DNA of 39,023 nucleotides from Streptomyces sp. JJ36 (GTDB taxonomy: Bacteria > Actinomycetota > Actinomycetes > Streptomycetales > Streptomycetaceae). Each line of letters starts with the position of its first letter. Positions within the stretch are counted from its first letter, which is position 1. The notes under the pieces were generated by a model. That model worked only from the letters and a program-made list of their open reading frames with translations. It did no database searches and was not told where the DNA came from. The stretch is from assembly GCF_021696945.1 (NCBI RefSeq), contig NZ_JACYHE010000057.1, forward strand, positions 1-39,023. Reading direction: 5' to 3'. This document shows, piece after piece, positions 16,137 through 23,743 of this stretch. Both the position numbers and the translations under genes were made by a program.

Positions 16137-17000
16137 TCAGGCCGCCGCGGGCAGCCGGCCGGCCTCGGCGGTGTCGCGCCGTGCGGCGGCCGCCGCCCGC
16201 GGGTCGTGCTCGACCGCGTCCCGGATGCGGGTGCAGGTCCGGTTGAGCAGGCGTGAGACGTGCATCTGCGAGATGCCGAGCTCGTCGCCGATGCGGGCCT
16301 GCGGCATGTCGTGGAAGAACCGCAGGTAGAGAATGCGCCGCTCACGTTCCGGGAGCTGCTCGATCTCGGGCTTGACCGCCTCCCGGTAGAGCACGTGGTC
16401 GTATCCGGCCTCGGTGGCGCCGAGTGTGTCCAGCAGGCTGTAGTCGTCGTCCCGCGAGGTGAGCTGCGCGTCCAGGGAGAGCGTGCGGAAGCTCTCCAGC
16501 GCCTCCATCCCGGTGAGCACCTCCTCCTCGCTCAGCCGGGCGTGTTCGGCGGTCTCCGCGACGGTCGGGTACCGGCCGCCGCGGAGGGCGGACAGTTCGC
16601 GTATCGCGGTACGCACCCGGTTCCGCAGTTCCTGGACGCGCCGCGGCACATGGACGTCCCAGGTGTGGTCGCGGAAGTGGCGCTTGATCTCGCCGACGAT
16701 GGTGGGGACCGCGTACGACTCGAACGCGTTGCCGTGCGCGGGGTCGTAGCGGTCGACGGCCTTCACCAGGCCGATCGCGGCGACCTGCTTGAGGTCGTCC
16801 AGGTTCTCGCCGCGGTCGCGGTACCGGGTGGCCAGCCGGTGCGCCATCGGGAGCCAGGCGGAGACCAGCTCCTGCTTCAGGCGCTCTCGTTCCTCCCCTT
16901 CCGGCAGGCCGGCCAGGCGGGCGAAGTCCCGTTCGGTGTCCGGGGCGTCGTGGTGGGCACGGCGGGTGGTGCGGGGCGTGCGGGCCTGGGTGAGCGCCAT
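16137..17000 (-). CDS. Sigma-B/F/G-family RNA polymerase sigma factor
   Basis: 287 residues with sigma-70 regions 2, 3 and 4: region 2 'DLKQVAAIGLVKAVDRYDP' and 'AFESYAVPTIVGEIKRHFRD' (hallmark of the SigB/SigF/SigG family), region 3 'VPRRVQELRNRVRTAIREL', and region 4 'ERERRILYLRFFHDMPQARIGDELGISQMHVSRLL'. The last ~25 residues are an Ala/Arg-rich extension. ATG 17000 is preceded by AGGGAGATG. No anti-sigma or anti-anti-sigma gene is adjacent. A sigma-B-like promoter element upstream suggests autoregulation. The role would be stress or differentiation; which of the many Streptomyces paralogues this is cannot be told from sequence alone. Confidence 0.93.
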   Translation of the reverse strand: MALTQARTPRTTRRAHHDAPDTERDFARLAGLPEGEERERLKQELVSAWLPMAHRLATRYRDRGENLDDLKQVAAIGLVKAVDRYDPAHGNAFESYAVPTIVGEIKRHFRDHTWDVHVPRRVQELRNRVRTAIRELSALRGGRYPTVAETAEHARLSEEEVLTGMEALESFRTLSLDAQLTSRDDDYSLLDTLGATEAGYDHVLYREAVKPEIEQLPERERRILYLRFFHDMPQARIGDELGISQMHVSRLLNRTCTRIRDAVEHDPRAAAAARRDTAEAGRLPAAA

Positions 17001-17110
17001 GGCTTCGTCATCTCCCTTGCTGCGCTGTCGTTCCGGGCGGCAGCGCGGGAGTGGAAGTCACAGTGCCGGCAGGGGGGCCGGAGCCGTCCCCTGGGCTCGG
17101 CGGGAGTCCC

Positions 17111-17144
17111 CTCCCGCGCTGTGTGCCTTCCGTTCTGAAGCACT
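17111..17144. repeat. 34-base near-repeat, copy 1
   Basis: Matches 18506-18539 with two mismatches out of 34 in the same orientation. It begins CTCCCGCGCTGTGTGCC and ends TCTGAAGCACT. The middle forms an imperfect inverted repeat (GTGC-C-TTC / GAAGCAC). Confidence 0.65.
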
Positions 17145-17155
17145 TGTCCCCTCAG

Positions 17156-17180
17156 GTGCCCGGCGCTCCGTAGGCCAAAC
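17156..17180 (-). promoter_or_regulatory. Possible sigma-B-type promoter of the sigma gene
   Basis: On the minus strand GTTT (17177-17180) and GGGCAC (17156-17161) are 15 bases apart, resembling the streptomycete sigma-B pattern GNNT-N14-16-GGGTAY. It would drive the sigma gene itself. The -10 half is imperfect. Confidence 0.35.
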
Positions 17181-17511
17181 TGTGACCTTCCAGGTCTTTA
17201 CAAGGTGCAGGAAGTGTGACGGCCCCGGAGGGCCGGGATTGCCCCGTGCCCGGCTGGCCGCTGCGGAGCGGACGCCGGGGCAGGCGTGCGTCCGGGCGGG
17301 GAGACGTCGGCGGATGCGCCGGTTTCGGGCGCCCCGGCGGCGGACACGCGACTGGGGACGCACCCCGAGCGCGCTGTGGTGCGGAAGGTGCCGGCGGTTG
17401 AAGCACGCAGCCGTCGGTGCCGTCTCGACCGGACCGGCGGCGATACGGCCGCCGGCCCGGGCCTGGAGGCCGCATGGGCCGCCGGGCCGGCCCCGGCGGC
17501 CCGTGCGCTCC

Positions 17512-17937
17512 TCAGCCGTGTCGCTCGGTGCGGAGCCGGCGCAGTGCCGCGGCCAGCGCCCTGCCCAGCGGCTGCGGCAGCCGGACGGTGCCCTCGGTGG
17601 TGGCGACCAGCGCGTGGGCCACCTCACGCAGTTTCGTGTTGGTGTGCTGCGAGACCTCGACCAGGATCTGCCACGCCACGTCCGGCGGGCAGCGTCCCAT
17701 CATCATGATCATGCCGCGTGCCTGGTCGATCACCGGACGGCTCTCCAGCGCCTTGCGCAACTGGGCGACCTCCGTCCGCAACGCCGCTATCTCCGCCTCC
17801 AGTTCCTCCGTGGCCCGGGCGTCGGCCTCCGACCACGCGTCGGGTTCCGGATGCCCGTTGCCGGACTCCGGGCGGCCGTCGGGCTCCGGCACCAGGAAAG
17901 CGGCGGCATCGCGATCAGCGGAGCCGGAAGTGCTCAT
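17512..17937 (-). CDS. ANTAR-domain RNA-binding antiterminator
   Basis: 141 residues. A short acidic N-terminus is followed by a coiled coil at ~42-67 ('ATEELEAEIAALRTEVAQLRKALESR') and an ANTAR domain at ~68-125 ('VIDQARGMIMMMGRCPPDVAWQILVEVSQHTNTKLREVAHALVA'), a three-helix bundle that binds tandem hexaloop hairpins in nascent RNA and blocks terminators. ATG 17937 follows GAGGGACGAG. No sensor domain is present, so input must come through a partner or the coiled coil; the GAF-ANTAR protein upstream is a candidate. Its own leader carries a candidate ANTAR target (18086-18144), pointing to autoregulation. Confidence 0.9.
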   Translation of the reverse strand: MSTSGSADRDAAAFLVPEPDGRPESGNGHPEPDAWSEADARATEELEAEIAALRTEVAQLRKALESRPVIDQARGMIMMMGRCPPDVAWQILVEVSQHTNTKLREVAHALVATTEGTVRLPQPLGRALAAALRRLRTERHG

Positions 17938-18085
17938 TACTCGTCCCTCGGGGTGATGGTGGGCCGGACTCGTCTCCGGCAGGGGGCGTGCCGCGCCCCG
18001 GCCGGAGGAGCGGCCGCGGCGGGCGCGGGCCTCGGGGCCGGACGGCGGAGCCGGGGAGGGAACGGGAGCAGGTGTCGCAAAAGGC

Positions 18086-18120
18086 GGCACCGGAGGCTGT
18101 CCTTCTCAACCTCCGGTGCC
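18086..18120 (-). terminator. Leader terminator hairpin upstream of the ANTAR gene
   Basis: On the minus strand, perfect 11-bp arms (GGCACCGGAGG and CCTCCGGTGCC) enclose a 13-base loop and are followed by GCC and four T residues (18079-18082). It lies about 150 bases before the ANTAR start codon, so it would terminate the transcript before the gene. Confidence 0.65.
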
Positions 18121-18144
18121 TGCACGCGCAACCGGTTGCGCGTG
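18107..18144 (-). promoter_or_regulatory. Candidate ANTAR-responsive tandem hexaloop RNA
   Basis: On the minus strand a perfect 22-base palindrome (18144-18123) can fold as an 8-bp stem CACGCGCA/TGCGCGTG with hexaloop ACCGGT. Directly after it, 18122-18107 can fold as a weaker 5-position stem (CAGGC/GGTTG, one G-G mismatch) with hexaloop ACCGGA. Both loops have A at position 1 and G at position 4, the known ANTAR signature. The second stem uses bases of the terminator's 5' arm, so the two folds exclude each other. Confidence 0.5.
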
Positions 18145-18505
18145 TGTCACCGGTCCCGTTGCCGCTGCCAGGCTCCTTCAAACTGCCCGGAGCCGGCTCA
18201 GGTGGGCACCGGTGTCCAGGGGGCGCGGTGTCGCGTCGGCCTCCAGGGCCCGCCCACTCCCCGGGGCAGGGCGCGGGCATGCCCGGTGGATGTACCGTGC
18301 GCCCGGCCGGCGCGGCGGCCGCCGGGGCCGGTTCCGGCACGGTCGCGCGGGGGGAAGGGAGCGGCCGGGGCCGGTGTGATCGTCACGTCGGGGTCCTCCG
18401 TCGGGCTGTCCGGGCATGGCAGACAGCACGGGAGGAGGACACACCGGGCCAGGACGTTCGGTCCTTCCGCGAAGGCACGCCCGGGCCGCACGGGGCCGTG
18501 TCCGG

Positions 18506-18539
18506 CTCCCGCGCTGTGTGCCTCCCGATCTGAAGCACT
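18506..18539. repeat. 34-base near-repeat, copy 2
   Basis: Same orientation as 17111-17144, 32 of 34 bases identical. It lies about 360 bases beyond the ANTAR leader hairpins, so both copies sit in regions that could contain promoters of minus-strand regulatory genes. Confidence 0.65.
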
Positions 18540-18623
18540 GTAAGCACCGCTGCCCTCGCCTCGACCTGGGCAAACCTCGCGGGTGCCGGGCCGCGGCCGT
18601 TGCCGGTCGGCCGAAGACGCTGG

Positions 18624-19328
18624 TCAGCGGGCGCCTGGAATCCTACCCGTCTCGGAGACACGGCGTGCGATCTCGCGGAGCTTGACGTTGTGATCCTGAC
18701 TGCTCTTCTTCAGCACCGCGAACGCCTCGTCCTCGGAGACCTTGTAGCGCTCCATGATGATGCCGAGCGCCTCCCCGATGTCGTGCCGCGACTCCAGCGC
18801 GGTGGCGAGCTGGGCATGACTGCGGGCGCTGGAGAATGCGACCGCCGCGTGCGAGGCCAGGATCCAGGCGGTCTGCTCCGACTGGTCGGTGAACTGCTGC
18901 GGCTTCGTGGAGTAGAGGTCCAGCGCGCCCAGGTTGTCGTCCTCGGTGAAGAGCAGGAAACCCATCATCGAGCCGATCCCCAGCTCGCGGGCGTGCGGTG
19001 CGTAGCGGGGCCAGCGCCGCACCCGGGACGTCATGTCGTCGATCCGGTAGATCTGGTGCGGGCGGCGCGCCGCGTCGAAGCAGGGGCCCTCCCCGGCCTC
19101 CTCCTGAGCCGCGTCGGACCGGCGCACCAGATCGTCGGTCGCGGACAGGGTGCGCACCTTCCGGCGGCCCTCGACGGTCAGCACCCCGGCGTACTCACAC
19201 CCCGGCACCAGGACGACCGCGTGGCGGGCGATCTGGTCGAGGGTGTCCTGCACCGACTCCTGCACCAGCAGGACGCGGGCCATCTCGGCCATGCGGGTCG
19301 CCAGCGCCTCCCAGGTGTGCTCACTCAT
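18624..19328 (-). CDS. GAF-ANTAR sensor / RNA antiterminator
   Basis: 234 residues: a GAF domain at ~15-160 ('LDQIARHAVVLVPGCEYAGVLTVEG', 'LGIGSMMGFLLFTEDDNLGALDLYS') and an ANTAR domain at ~170-230 ('ALESRHDIGEALGIIMERYKVSEDEAFAVLKKSSQDHNVKLREIARRV'). The GAF domain should sense a small ligand or redox state and control RNA binding by the ANTAR part. ATG 19328 has GGGGAAGAG upstream; starting 12 codons earlier would add only basic low-complexity residues. It has the same orientation as the stand-alone ANTAR gene but lies nearly 700 bases away, so it is probably a separate transcript. Confidence 0.9.
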   Translation of the reverse strand: MSEHTWEALATRMAEMARVLLVQESVQDTLDQIARHAVVLVPGCEYAGVLTVEGRRKVRTLSATDDLVRRSDAAQEEAGEGPCFDAARRPHQIYRIDDMTSRVRRWPRYAPHARELGIGSMMGFLLFTEDDNLGALDLYSTKPQQFTDQSEQTAWILASHAAVAFSSARSHAQLATALESRHDIGEALGIIMERYKVSEDEAFAVLKKSSQDHNVKLREIARRVSETGRIPGAR

Positions 19329-19629
19329 TCCGTCTCTTCCCCTCGACCTGCGGTAACGCGCCACCCGTCATGTGACGGGCCCCTGTCGTTCATTCAACAC
19401 CCCACCGCCCTTCTCCGGCGGGTGGATTCCGCGGGGCGTTTCCGGCACGGGCGGAGGCCCCGGTGAGACGACAGCGGGCCTTCGGCGGGGGACCGCCGGG
19501 CCGTCCGCCGCCGCGATGTGGCGCCTCGCACAAACGGGGCCGGGCCACCTGGCGGGGACGACCCGGGCTCTGCCAGGCTGCCGCACGATACGGCACAGAA
19601 GCGCGTGCCACGACGGCGAGGGGACGAGG
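19329..19629. other. Divergent intergenic region
   Basis: About 300 bases between the GAF-ANTAR and FhuF-like genes. It holds an inverted repeat CCCGTCA-TG-TGACGGG (19364-19379) some 36 bases before the GAF-ANTAR start, which could be an operator or leader hairpin. Nothing else stood out. Confidence 0.4.
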
Positions 19630-20505
19630 GTGAGCCAGGCGAGAGGCGCGACCGGGTCCGCCGGCGCCGGTCCCGGCGGGAGGTCCGGCACCTCACCCGG
19701 CGGTGCCGGGGACGGCGGAAGCGGGTGGCCCGGCGCCGTGGGGGAAGCCCTGTCCCGGGCCGGCTCGCTCGGGCTGTTCTTCGCCGTGGACTGCGGCCCC
19801 CGTACGGACACCGCCGGCTTCCGTCCGCTCGCCGGCCTGTACGGCGACCCCGCCGCGCTGCACGGCCGGATCAGGCAGACGGCCCGGGAGCTCGGTACCG
19901 CACAGCAGCGCGTCGCCGCCTCCACCCTGCACCTGGGGACCGCCTCCCGGCTCTGGTCGGTCGCCCTGGGCACGGCCGCGCTGACCGGCCGCGTCCCCGA
20001 TCTGGACCCGGAGCGGTTGTGGTGGCGCCGGTCGCCCGGCGGCCCCCTCGAACTGTGGCTGCCGGGTCCGCGCGAGGTCTCCGGCGCGCCCGCCGCCGCA
20101 CAACCCGCCGCACCGCCCGCGACCGTGCGGGAGAGCCTGCCCGAGCTGCTGCACGGGCCCCTGCACCAGACCGTCACCGTACGGAACCTCGGCCCTCTCG
20201 CCGCCGCCGTACGCCGGACCGGCGGGGTCTCCCCGCAGGTGCTGCGCGGCAACTCCGCCTCCGCCCTGGTCGGGGCCCTGCGGGTGCTGCTCGCCGCCGC
20301 CCCGGAGACCGCCCGTACCGCCGTGCCCCTGGTTCGCGGGCTGCTGGACGCCCCACCGCTCACCGGGGCCGGCACCCTCCGCACCGGCCCGGACGGGACG
20401 CTCTCCTTCCACCGCCGCAGCTGCTGCCTCTACTACCGCGTCCCCGGCGCAGGCGTCTGCGGCGACTGCGTCCTGCGGGACCGCGGCCGGGGCGCGGGCG
20501 ACTGA
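19630..20505 (+). CDS. FhuF-like 2Fe-2S protein, ferric-siderophore reductase type
   Basis: About 291 residues from GTG 19630 (GAGGGG upstream). A Gly-rich N-terminus leads into a ferric iron reductase-like body, with C-terminal 'RRSCCLYYRVPGAGVCGDCVLRD' giving C-C-x10-C-x2-C, the diagnostic [2Fe-2S] ligand pattern of FhuF and its relatives. These proteins reduce Fe(III)-siderophore complexes in the cytoplasm to release iron. No siderophore transporter is adjacent and no iron box was recognised. Confidence 0.85.
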   Translation: MSQARGATGSAGAGPGGRSGTSPGGAGDGGSGWPGAVGEALSRAGSLGLFFAVDCGPRTDTAGFRPLAGLYGDPAALHGRIRQTARELGTAQQRVAASTLHLGTASRLWSVALGTAALTGRVPDLDPERLWWRRSPGGPLELWLPGPREVSGAPAAAQPAAPPATVRESLPELLHGPLHQTVTVRNLGPLAAAVRRTGGVSPQVLRGNSASALVGALRVLLAAAPETARTAVPLVRGLLDAPPLTGAGTLRTGPDGTLSFHRRSCCLYYRVPGAGVCGDCVLRDRGRGAGD

Positions 20506-20525
20506 GGCACCGCACCGCGGCCCCG

Positions 20526-20559
20526 GCGGACGCACGGCGGTCCGTGCGGACGCACGGCG
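20526..20559. repeat. Two 14-base direct repeats
   Basis: GCGGACGCACGGCG occurs at 20526-20539 and again at 20546-20559, a 20-base period, in the convergent gap after the FhuF-like gene. It is probably replication slippage in non-coding DNA. Confidence 0.6.
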
Positions 20560-20609
20560 TTTCACGGAGGCCGCGGTCCGCCGAGGCACCGCGCTCCGGG
20601 CGGACGCGT

Positions 20610-20634
20610 CGGGGCCACGGCTCCCATGGCCCCG
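20610..20634. terminator. Convergent-gene terminator hairpin
   Basis: Perfect 8-bp arms CGGGGCCA (20610-20617) and TGGCCCCG (20627-20634) with a 9-base loop, between the ends of the FhuF-like and aldo/keto reductase genes. Confidence 0.6.
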
Positions 20635-20648
20635 CGACCCGGCCCGGC

Positions 20649-21479
20649 TCAGAACTCCTCGTGGGTGTCCGGATCTCCCCCGGAGCGCCGGTGCGGACGG
20701 TCCGCCACGGCGGCCATCTCCTCCTCCGTGAGCTCGAACCCGAACAGGTCCAGATTGGTCCGCTGCCGCCCCGGGTCGCCCGACTTCGGGATGGGCACGG
20801 CGCCGAGCTGCGTGTGCCAGCGCAGCACCACCTGCGCGGGACTGACGCCGTGCGCCCGGGCGACCTCCACCAGCGCGGGGTCCTCCAGCAGCCGGGTCCC
20901 GCGCCCGAGCGGGCTCCAGCTCTCGGTGAGGATGCCCTTCTCCTCGTGGTAGGCGCGCAGCTCCTCCTGCGGGAGGTGCGGGTGCAGCTCCACCTGGTTG
21001 AGCGCGGGCCGTACGCCCGTCTCCTCCTCCAGCCGGTCGAGGTGTTCGGGCGTGAAGTTCGAGACGCCGATCGAGCGCACCAGGCCGTCCTCGCGCAGCT
21101 TGATCATCGCTCGCCAGGAGTCGACGTACCTGCCGACCCGCGGCAGCGGCCAGTGGATGAGATAGAGATCCACGTACTCCAGGCCGAGGCGGCGCCGCGA
21201 CTCCTCGAAGGAGGTGAGGGTCTCCTCGTAGCCGTGGTGCCGGCCGGGCAGCTTGGTCGTGACCCGGACCTCCTCCCGGGGCACGTCGCCGCCTGTCACG
21301 CCGCGGCCCACGCCCTTCTCGTTGCCGTAGTTGGCCGCCGAGTCGAACAGCCGGTAGCCGGCCGTCAGTGCCTCGCGTACGGCTCGCTCGGCCTCGGCGT
21401 CGTTCAGCGGCCAGGTCCCCAGCCCCACGGCCGGGAGGGTGGTGCCGTCGTCGAGCGTCCGTACGGGGATGTCAGTCAC
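20649..21479 (-). CDS. Aldo/keto reductase
   Basis: 276 residues, the usual length for single-domain AKRs of the 2,5-diketo-gluconate-reductase type. The catalytic tetrad is visible: Asp and Tyr in 'LFDSAANYGNE', Lys in 'VTTKLPG', His in 'DLYLIHWPLP'. Cofactor-binding 'IPKSGDPGRQRTNLDLF' near the C-terminus indicates NADPH. The substrate is an unknown carbonyl compound. GTG 21479 has GAGGAG upstream. It stands between the FhuF-like gene and the cobalamin genes without obvious functional linkage. Confidence 0.93.
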   Translation of the reverse strand: MTDIPVRTLDDGTTLPAVGLGTWPLNDAEAERAVREALTAGYRLFDSAANYGNEKGVGRGVTGGDVPREEVRVTTKLPGRHHGYEETLTSFEESRRRLGLEYVDLYLIHWPLPRVGRYVDSWRAMIKLREDGLVRSIGVSNFTPEHLDRLEEETGVRPALNQVELHPHLPQEELRAYHEEKGILTESWSPLGRGTRLLEDPALVEVARAHGVSPAQVVLRWHTQLGAVPIPKSGDPGRQRTNLDLFGFELTEEEMAAVADRPHRRSGGDPDTHEEF

Positions 21480-21565
21480 TCTCGCTCCTCGCGGTCTCTC
21501 CGTCGCCGGTACGTCCCTCCATCCTGACCACCGACCGGCCTCGCGGCATCCCGGCCGGCCGGGCG

Positions 21566-22684
21566 TCAGGACACGCCGCTGCGTCCCACCACCGTGCCCG
21601 CCCGGTCGATGCAGACCACGTCGACCCGCACCGGCGCCTCGCGGAGCACGGCCCGCGCCGCGTCGCGCGCCGCCACCGCGACCAGGTCGCCGAGCGGCAC
21701 CCCGGCCGCGGCGCAGAGCTGGAGCGCCGCCAGCCCGGTGTTGGCGTCCCGCACCCCGGCGGCCAGGGCCTCGTCCGCACCGCCCTGCCGGGCGAGCCCG
21801 GCCAGGAACTCCTTGTCCACCTGAGAGCGGCCGGAGTGCAGGTCCAGGTGGCCGGCGGCGAGCTTGGAGAGCTTGGCGAAGCCCCCGCAGAGGGTCAGGC
21901 GGTCCACGGGGTGGCGGCGCAGGTACTTCAGCACGGCGCCCGCGAAGTCGCCCATGTCGAGCAGGGCGTCCTCGGGGAGCCCGTACTCGGCGACGACCGT
22001 CCGCTCCGAGGTGGAGCCGGTGCAGCCCGCCACATGCGTCCGCCCGGCCGCCCGCGCCACGTCCACCCCGCGCCGGATGGAGTCGATCCACGCCGAGCAG
22101 GAGTAGGGGACGACGATCCCCGTGGTGCCGAGGACGGAGAGGCCGCCGAGGATGCCGAGGCGCGGGTTCCAGGTGGAGCGGGCGATCTCCTCGCCGTGGT
22201 CGACGGCGACCGTGATCTCCACGTCGCCGCCGGCGCCGTGCCGGGCGGCGACCCGCGCCACATGCTCGCGCATCATCCGGCGGGGGACCGGGTTGACGGC
22301 GGGCTCGCCGACGGGCAGCGGCAGGCCGGGGCGGGTGACCGTCCCCACACCGGGACCGGCCCGGAAGACCACCCCGGAGCCCGCCGGCAGGCGCCGCACG
22401 GTGGCCCGGACCAGGGCGCCGTGGGTGACGTCGGGATCGTCCCCGGCGTCCTTCACGATCCCCGCCGTCGCCCGCTCGCCGGTCAGCTCCTCGACCGCCA
22501 GGGCGAAGGACGGCGTCTGCCCCCGGGGCAGCGTGATCGTCACCGGGTCGGGGAAGTCGCCGGTCAGCAGGGCGGTGTACGCGGCGGTGGTCGCTGCGGT
22601 CGCGCAGGCGCCGGTGGTCCAGCCGGTGCGTGCCCCGGTGTGCTTGAGTTGGGAGGCGCGCCCGCCCCCGGGCCCGCCGCTCAC
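21566..22684 (-). CDS. cbiD: Cobalt-precorrin-5B C1-methyltransferase CbiD
   Basis: 372 residues beginning at GTG 22684. It contains the conserved N-terminal 'RTGWTTGACATAATTAAYTALL' region (residues ~19-40), 'GGLSVLGTTGIVVPYSCSAW' and 'GGFAKLSKLAAGHLDLHS', all characteristic of CbiD. It methylates C1 of the corrin ring with SAM in the cobalamin pathway. It is divergent from cobK with 57 bases between the starts. No cobalamin riboswitch is recognisable in that short gap. Confidence 0.93.
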   Translation of the reverse strand: MSGGPGGGRASQLKHTGARTGWTTGACATAATTAAYTALLTGDFPDPVTITLPRGQTPSFALAVEELTGERATAGIVKDAGDDPDVTHGALVRATVRRLPAGSGVVFRAGPGVGTVTRPGLPLPVGEPAVNPVPRRMMREHVARVAARHGAGGDVEITVAVDHGEEIARSTWNPRLGILGGLSVLGTTGIVVPYSCSAWIDSIRRGVDVARAAGRTHVAGCTGSTSERTVVAEYGLPEDALLDMGDFAGAVLKYLRRHPVDRLTLCGGFAKLSKLAAGHLDLHSGRSQVDKEFLAGLARQGGADEALAAGVRDANTGLAALQLCAAAGVPLGDLVAVAARDAARAVLREAPVRVDVVCIDRAGTVVGRSGVS

Positions 22685-22741
22685 CGGCGCACCACTCCGT
22701 CACACCGCGTACCGGCCGCAGGAAGGGAGACCGGACCCGTC

Positions 22742-23569
22742 GTGCACGTACTGATCCTGGGAGGGACGACCGAGGCCCGCCGCCTGGCCGGGATCCTGGC
22801 GGCCGAGGCGCCGGACCTGCGGGTCACGAGCTCCCTGGCCGGCCGGGTGACCACGCCGCGGCCGCTCCCCGGCGCGGTCCGGACCGGGGGCTTCGGCGGC
22901 GCCGGCGGGCTGGCCCGGTGGCTGCGCGCGCACGCGGTGGACGCGCTCATCGATGCCACGCACCCCTTCGCCGAGACGATCAGTTCCCACGCGGCCCGGG
23001 CCGCGCGCACCGCCCATGTTCCCCTGCGGGTCCTGCGGCGCCCCGGGTGGGTCCCCGGTACGGGCGACGACTGGCACGAGGCGGGCTCCCTGGAGGAGGC
23101 CGCGGCCCTGCTTCCCGGGCTCGGCCGGCGGGTCTTCCTCACCACCGGGCGTACCGGGCTCGGGGCGTTCGCCGGACTCGACGACCTCTGGTTCCTGCTG
23201 CGCTCCGTGGAACCGCCGGGGGAGCCGGGAGAGCCGGGAGAGCCCGAGGTGTCCGGAAGACACGGGGAACCCGGGAGCCCCGTGGCCACCCGGCCGCGCC
23301 ACCTCGAGGTGCTGCTCGACCGCGGCCCGTTCACGCTCGACGGAGAGCGGGCCCTGCTGCGCGCACACGCCGTCGACGTCCTCGTCACCAAGGACAGCGG
23401 CGGCGCCGCCACCGCCCCCAAACTCACCGCCGCCCGCGAGGCCGGCATCCCGGTCGTCGTGGTCCGCCGCCCGCCCCTCCCGCCCGGTGTCGCCACCTCC
23501 CCCGACCCCGCCCACGCCGCCCGCTGGCTCCGTACGCTGCGGCCCGCGGCGTCCCCCGGGCCGGCCTGA
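22742..23569 (+). CDS. cobK: Precorrin-6A reductase CobK/CbiJ
   Basis: 275 residues from GTG 22742 (GAAGGGAG upstream). An N-terminal Rossmann motif 'HVLILGGTTEARRLAG', the conserved 'LIDATHPFAETIS', 'FLTTGRTGL' and 'LVTKDSGGAATAPKL' identify the NADPH-dependent precorrin-6A reductase of B12 synthesis. An insertion of about 20 residues rich in G-E-P repeats (encoded near 23215-23280) lies between the two halves and looks like expanded 9-base repeats. It pairs with divergent cbiD. Confidence 0.92.
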   Translation: MHVLILGGTTEARRLAGILAAEAPDLRVTSSLAGRVTTPRPLPGAVRTGGFGGAGGLARWLRAHAVDALIDATHPFAETISSHAARAARTAHVPLRVLRRPGWVPGTGDDWHEAGSLEEAAALLPGLGRRVFLTTGRTGLGAFAGLDDLWFLLRSVEPPGEPGEPGEPEVSGRHGEPGSPVATRPRHLEVLLDRGPFTLDGERALLRAHAVDVLVTKDSGGAATAPKLTAAREAGIPVVVVRRPPLPPGVATSPDPAHAARWLRTLRPAASPGPA

Positions 23570-23707
23570 CCCCGGCGGCGGTCTCCGGCCGTACGCCGCG
23601 CGACGTCACCCCGGACCGCCCGGAACCGCCGCCGGCGGACGGCACCGCCGGGCCCGTACACCCGGCAACTCGCCCACGTGCCCGGTGCGTTCAGCTCCGG
23701 GCCCGTT

Positions 23708-23737
23708 TTGGACCGCGGCGGCGGAGGTCAATAGGAT
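23708..23737 (+). promoter_or_regulatory. Promoter, probably leaderless transcript
   Basis: TTGGAC (23708-23713), an 18-base spacer and TAGGAT (23732-23737) end 6 bases before ATG 23744, so transcription should begin at or next to the start codon. This fits the lack of a clear ribosome binding site for the VWA gene. Confidence 0.55.
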
Positions 23738-23743
23738 CCGCCG

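Larger units (their letters stand above)
17001..17511. other. Sigma-gene upstream region with duplicated motif
   Basis: About 510 bases between the sigma gene start and the end of the ANTAR gene. It contains the first copy of a 34-base repeat (17111-17144), a candidate sigma-B-type promoter (17156-17180, minus strand) and an adjacent inverted repeat GACCT-TCC-AGGTC (17184-17196). I see no gene in it. Confidence 0.5.
17938..18623. other. Long leader/intergenic region of the ANTAR gene
   Basis: About 690 bases without a supported gene. From the ANTAR gene outward it contains a terminator-like hairpin (18086-18120), a perfect palindrome (18123-18144) and the second copy of the 34-base repeat (18506-18539). 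The open frames across it are GC-rich shadows without domain content. Confidence 0.5.

Noticed and set aside
22685..22741. Cobalamin riboswitch between cbiD and cobK
   Set aside because: Only 57 bases separate the starts and no B12-box-like sequence is visible.
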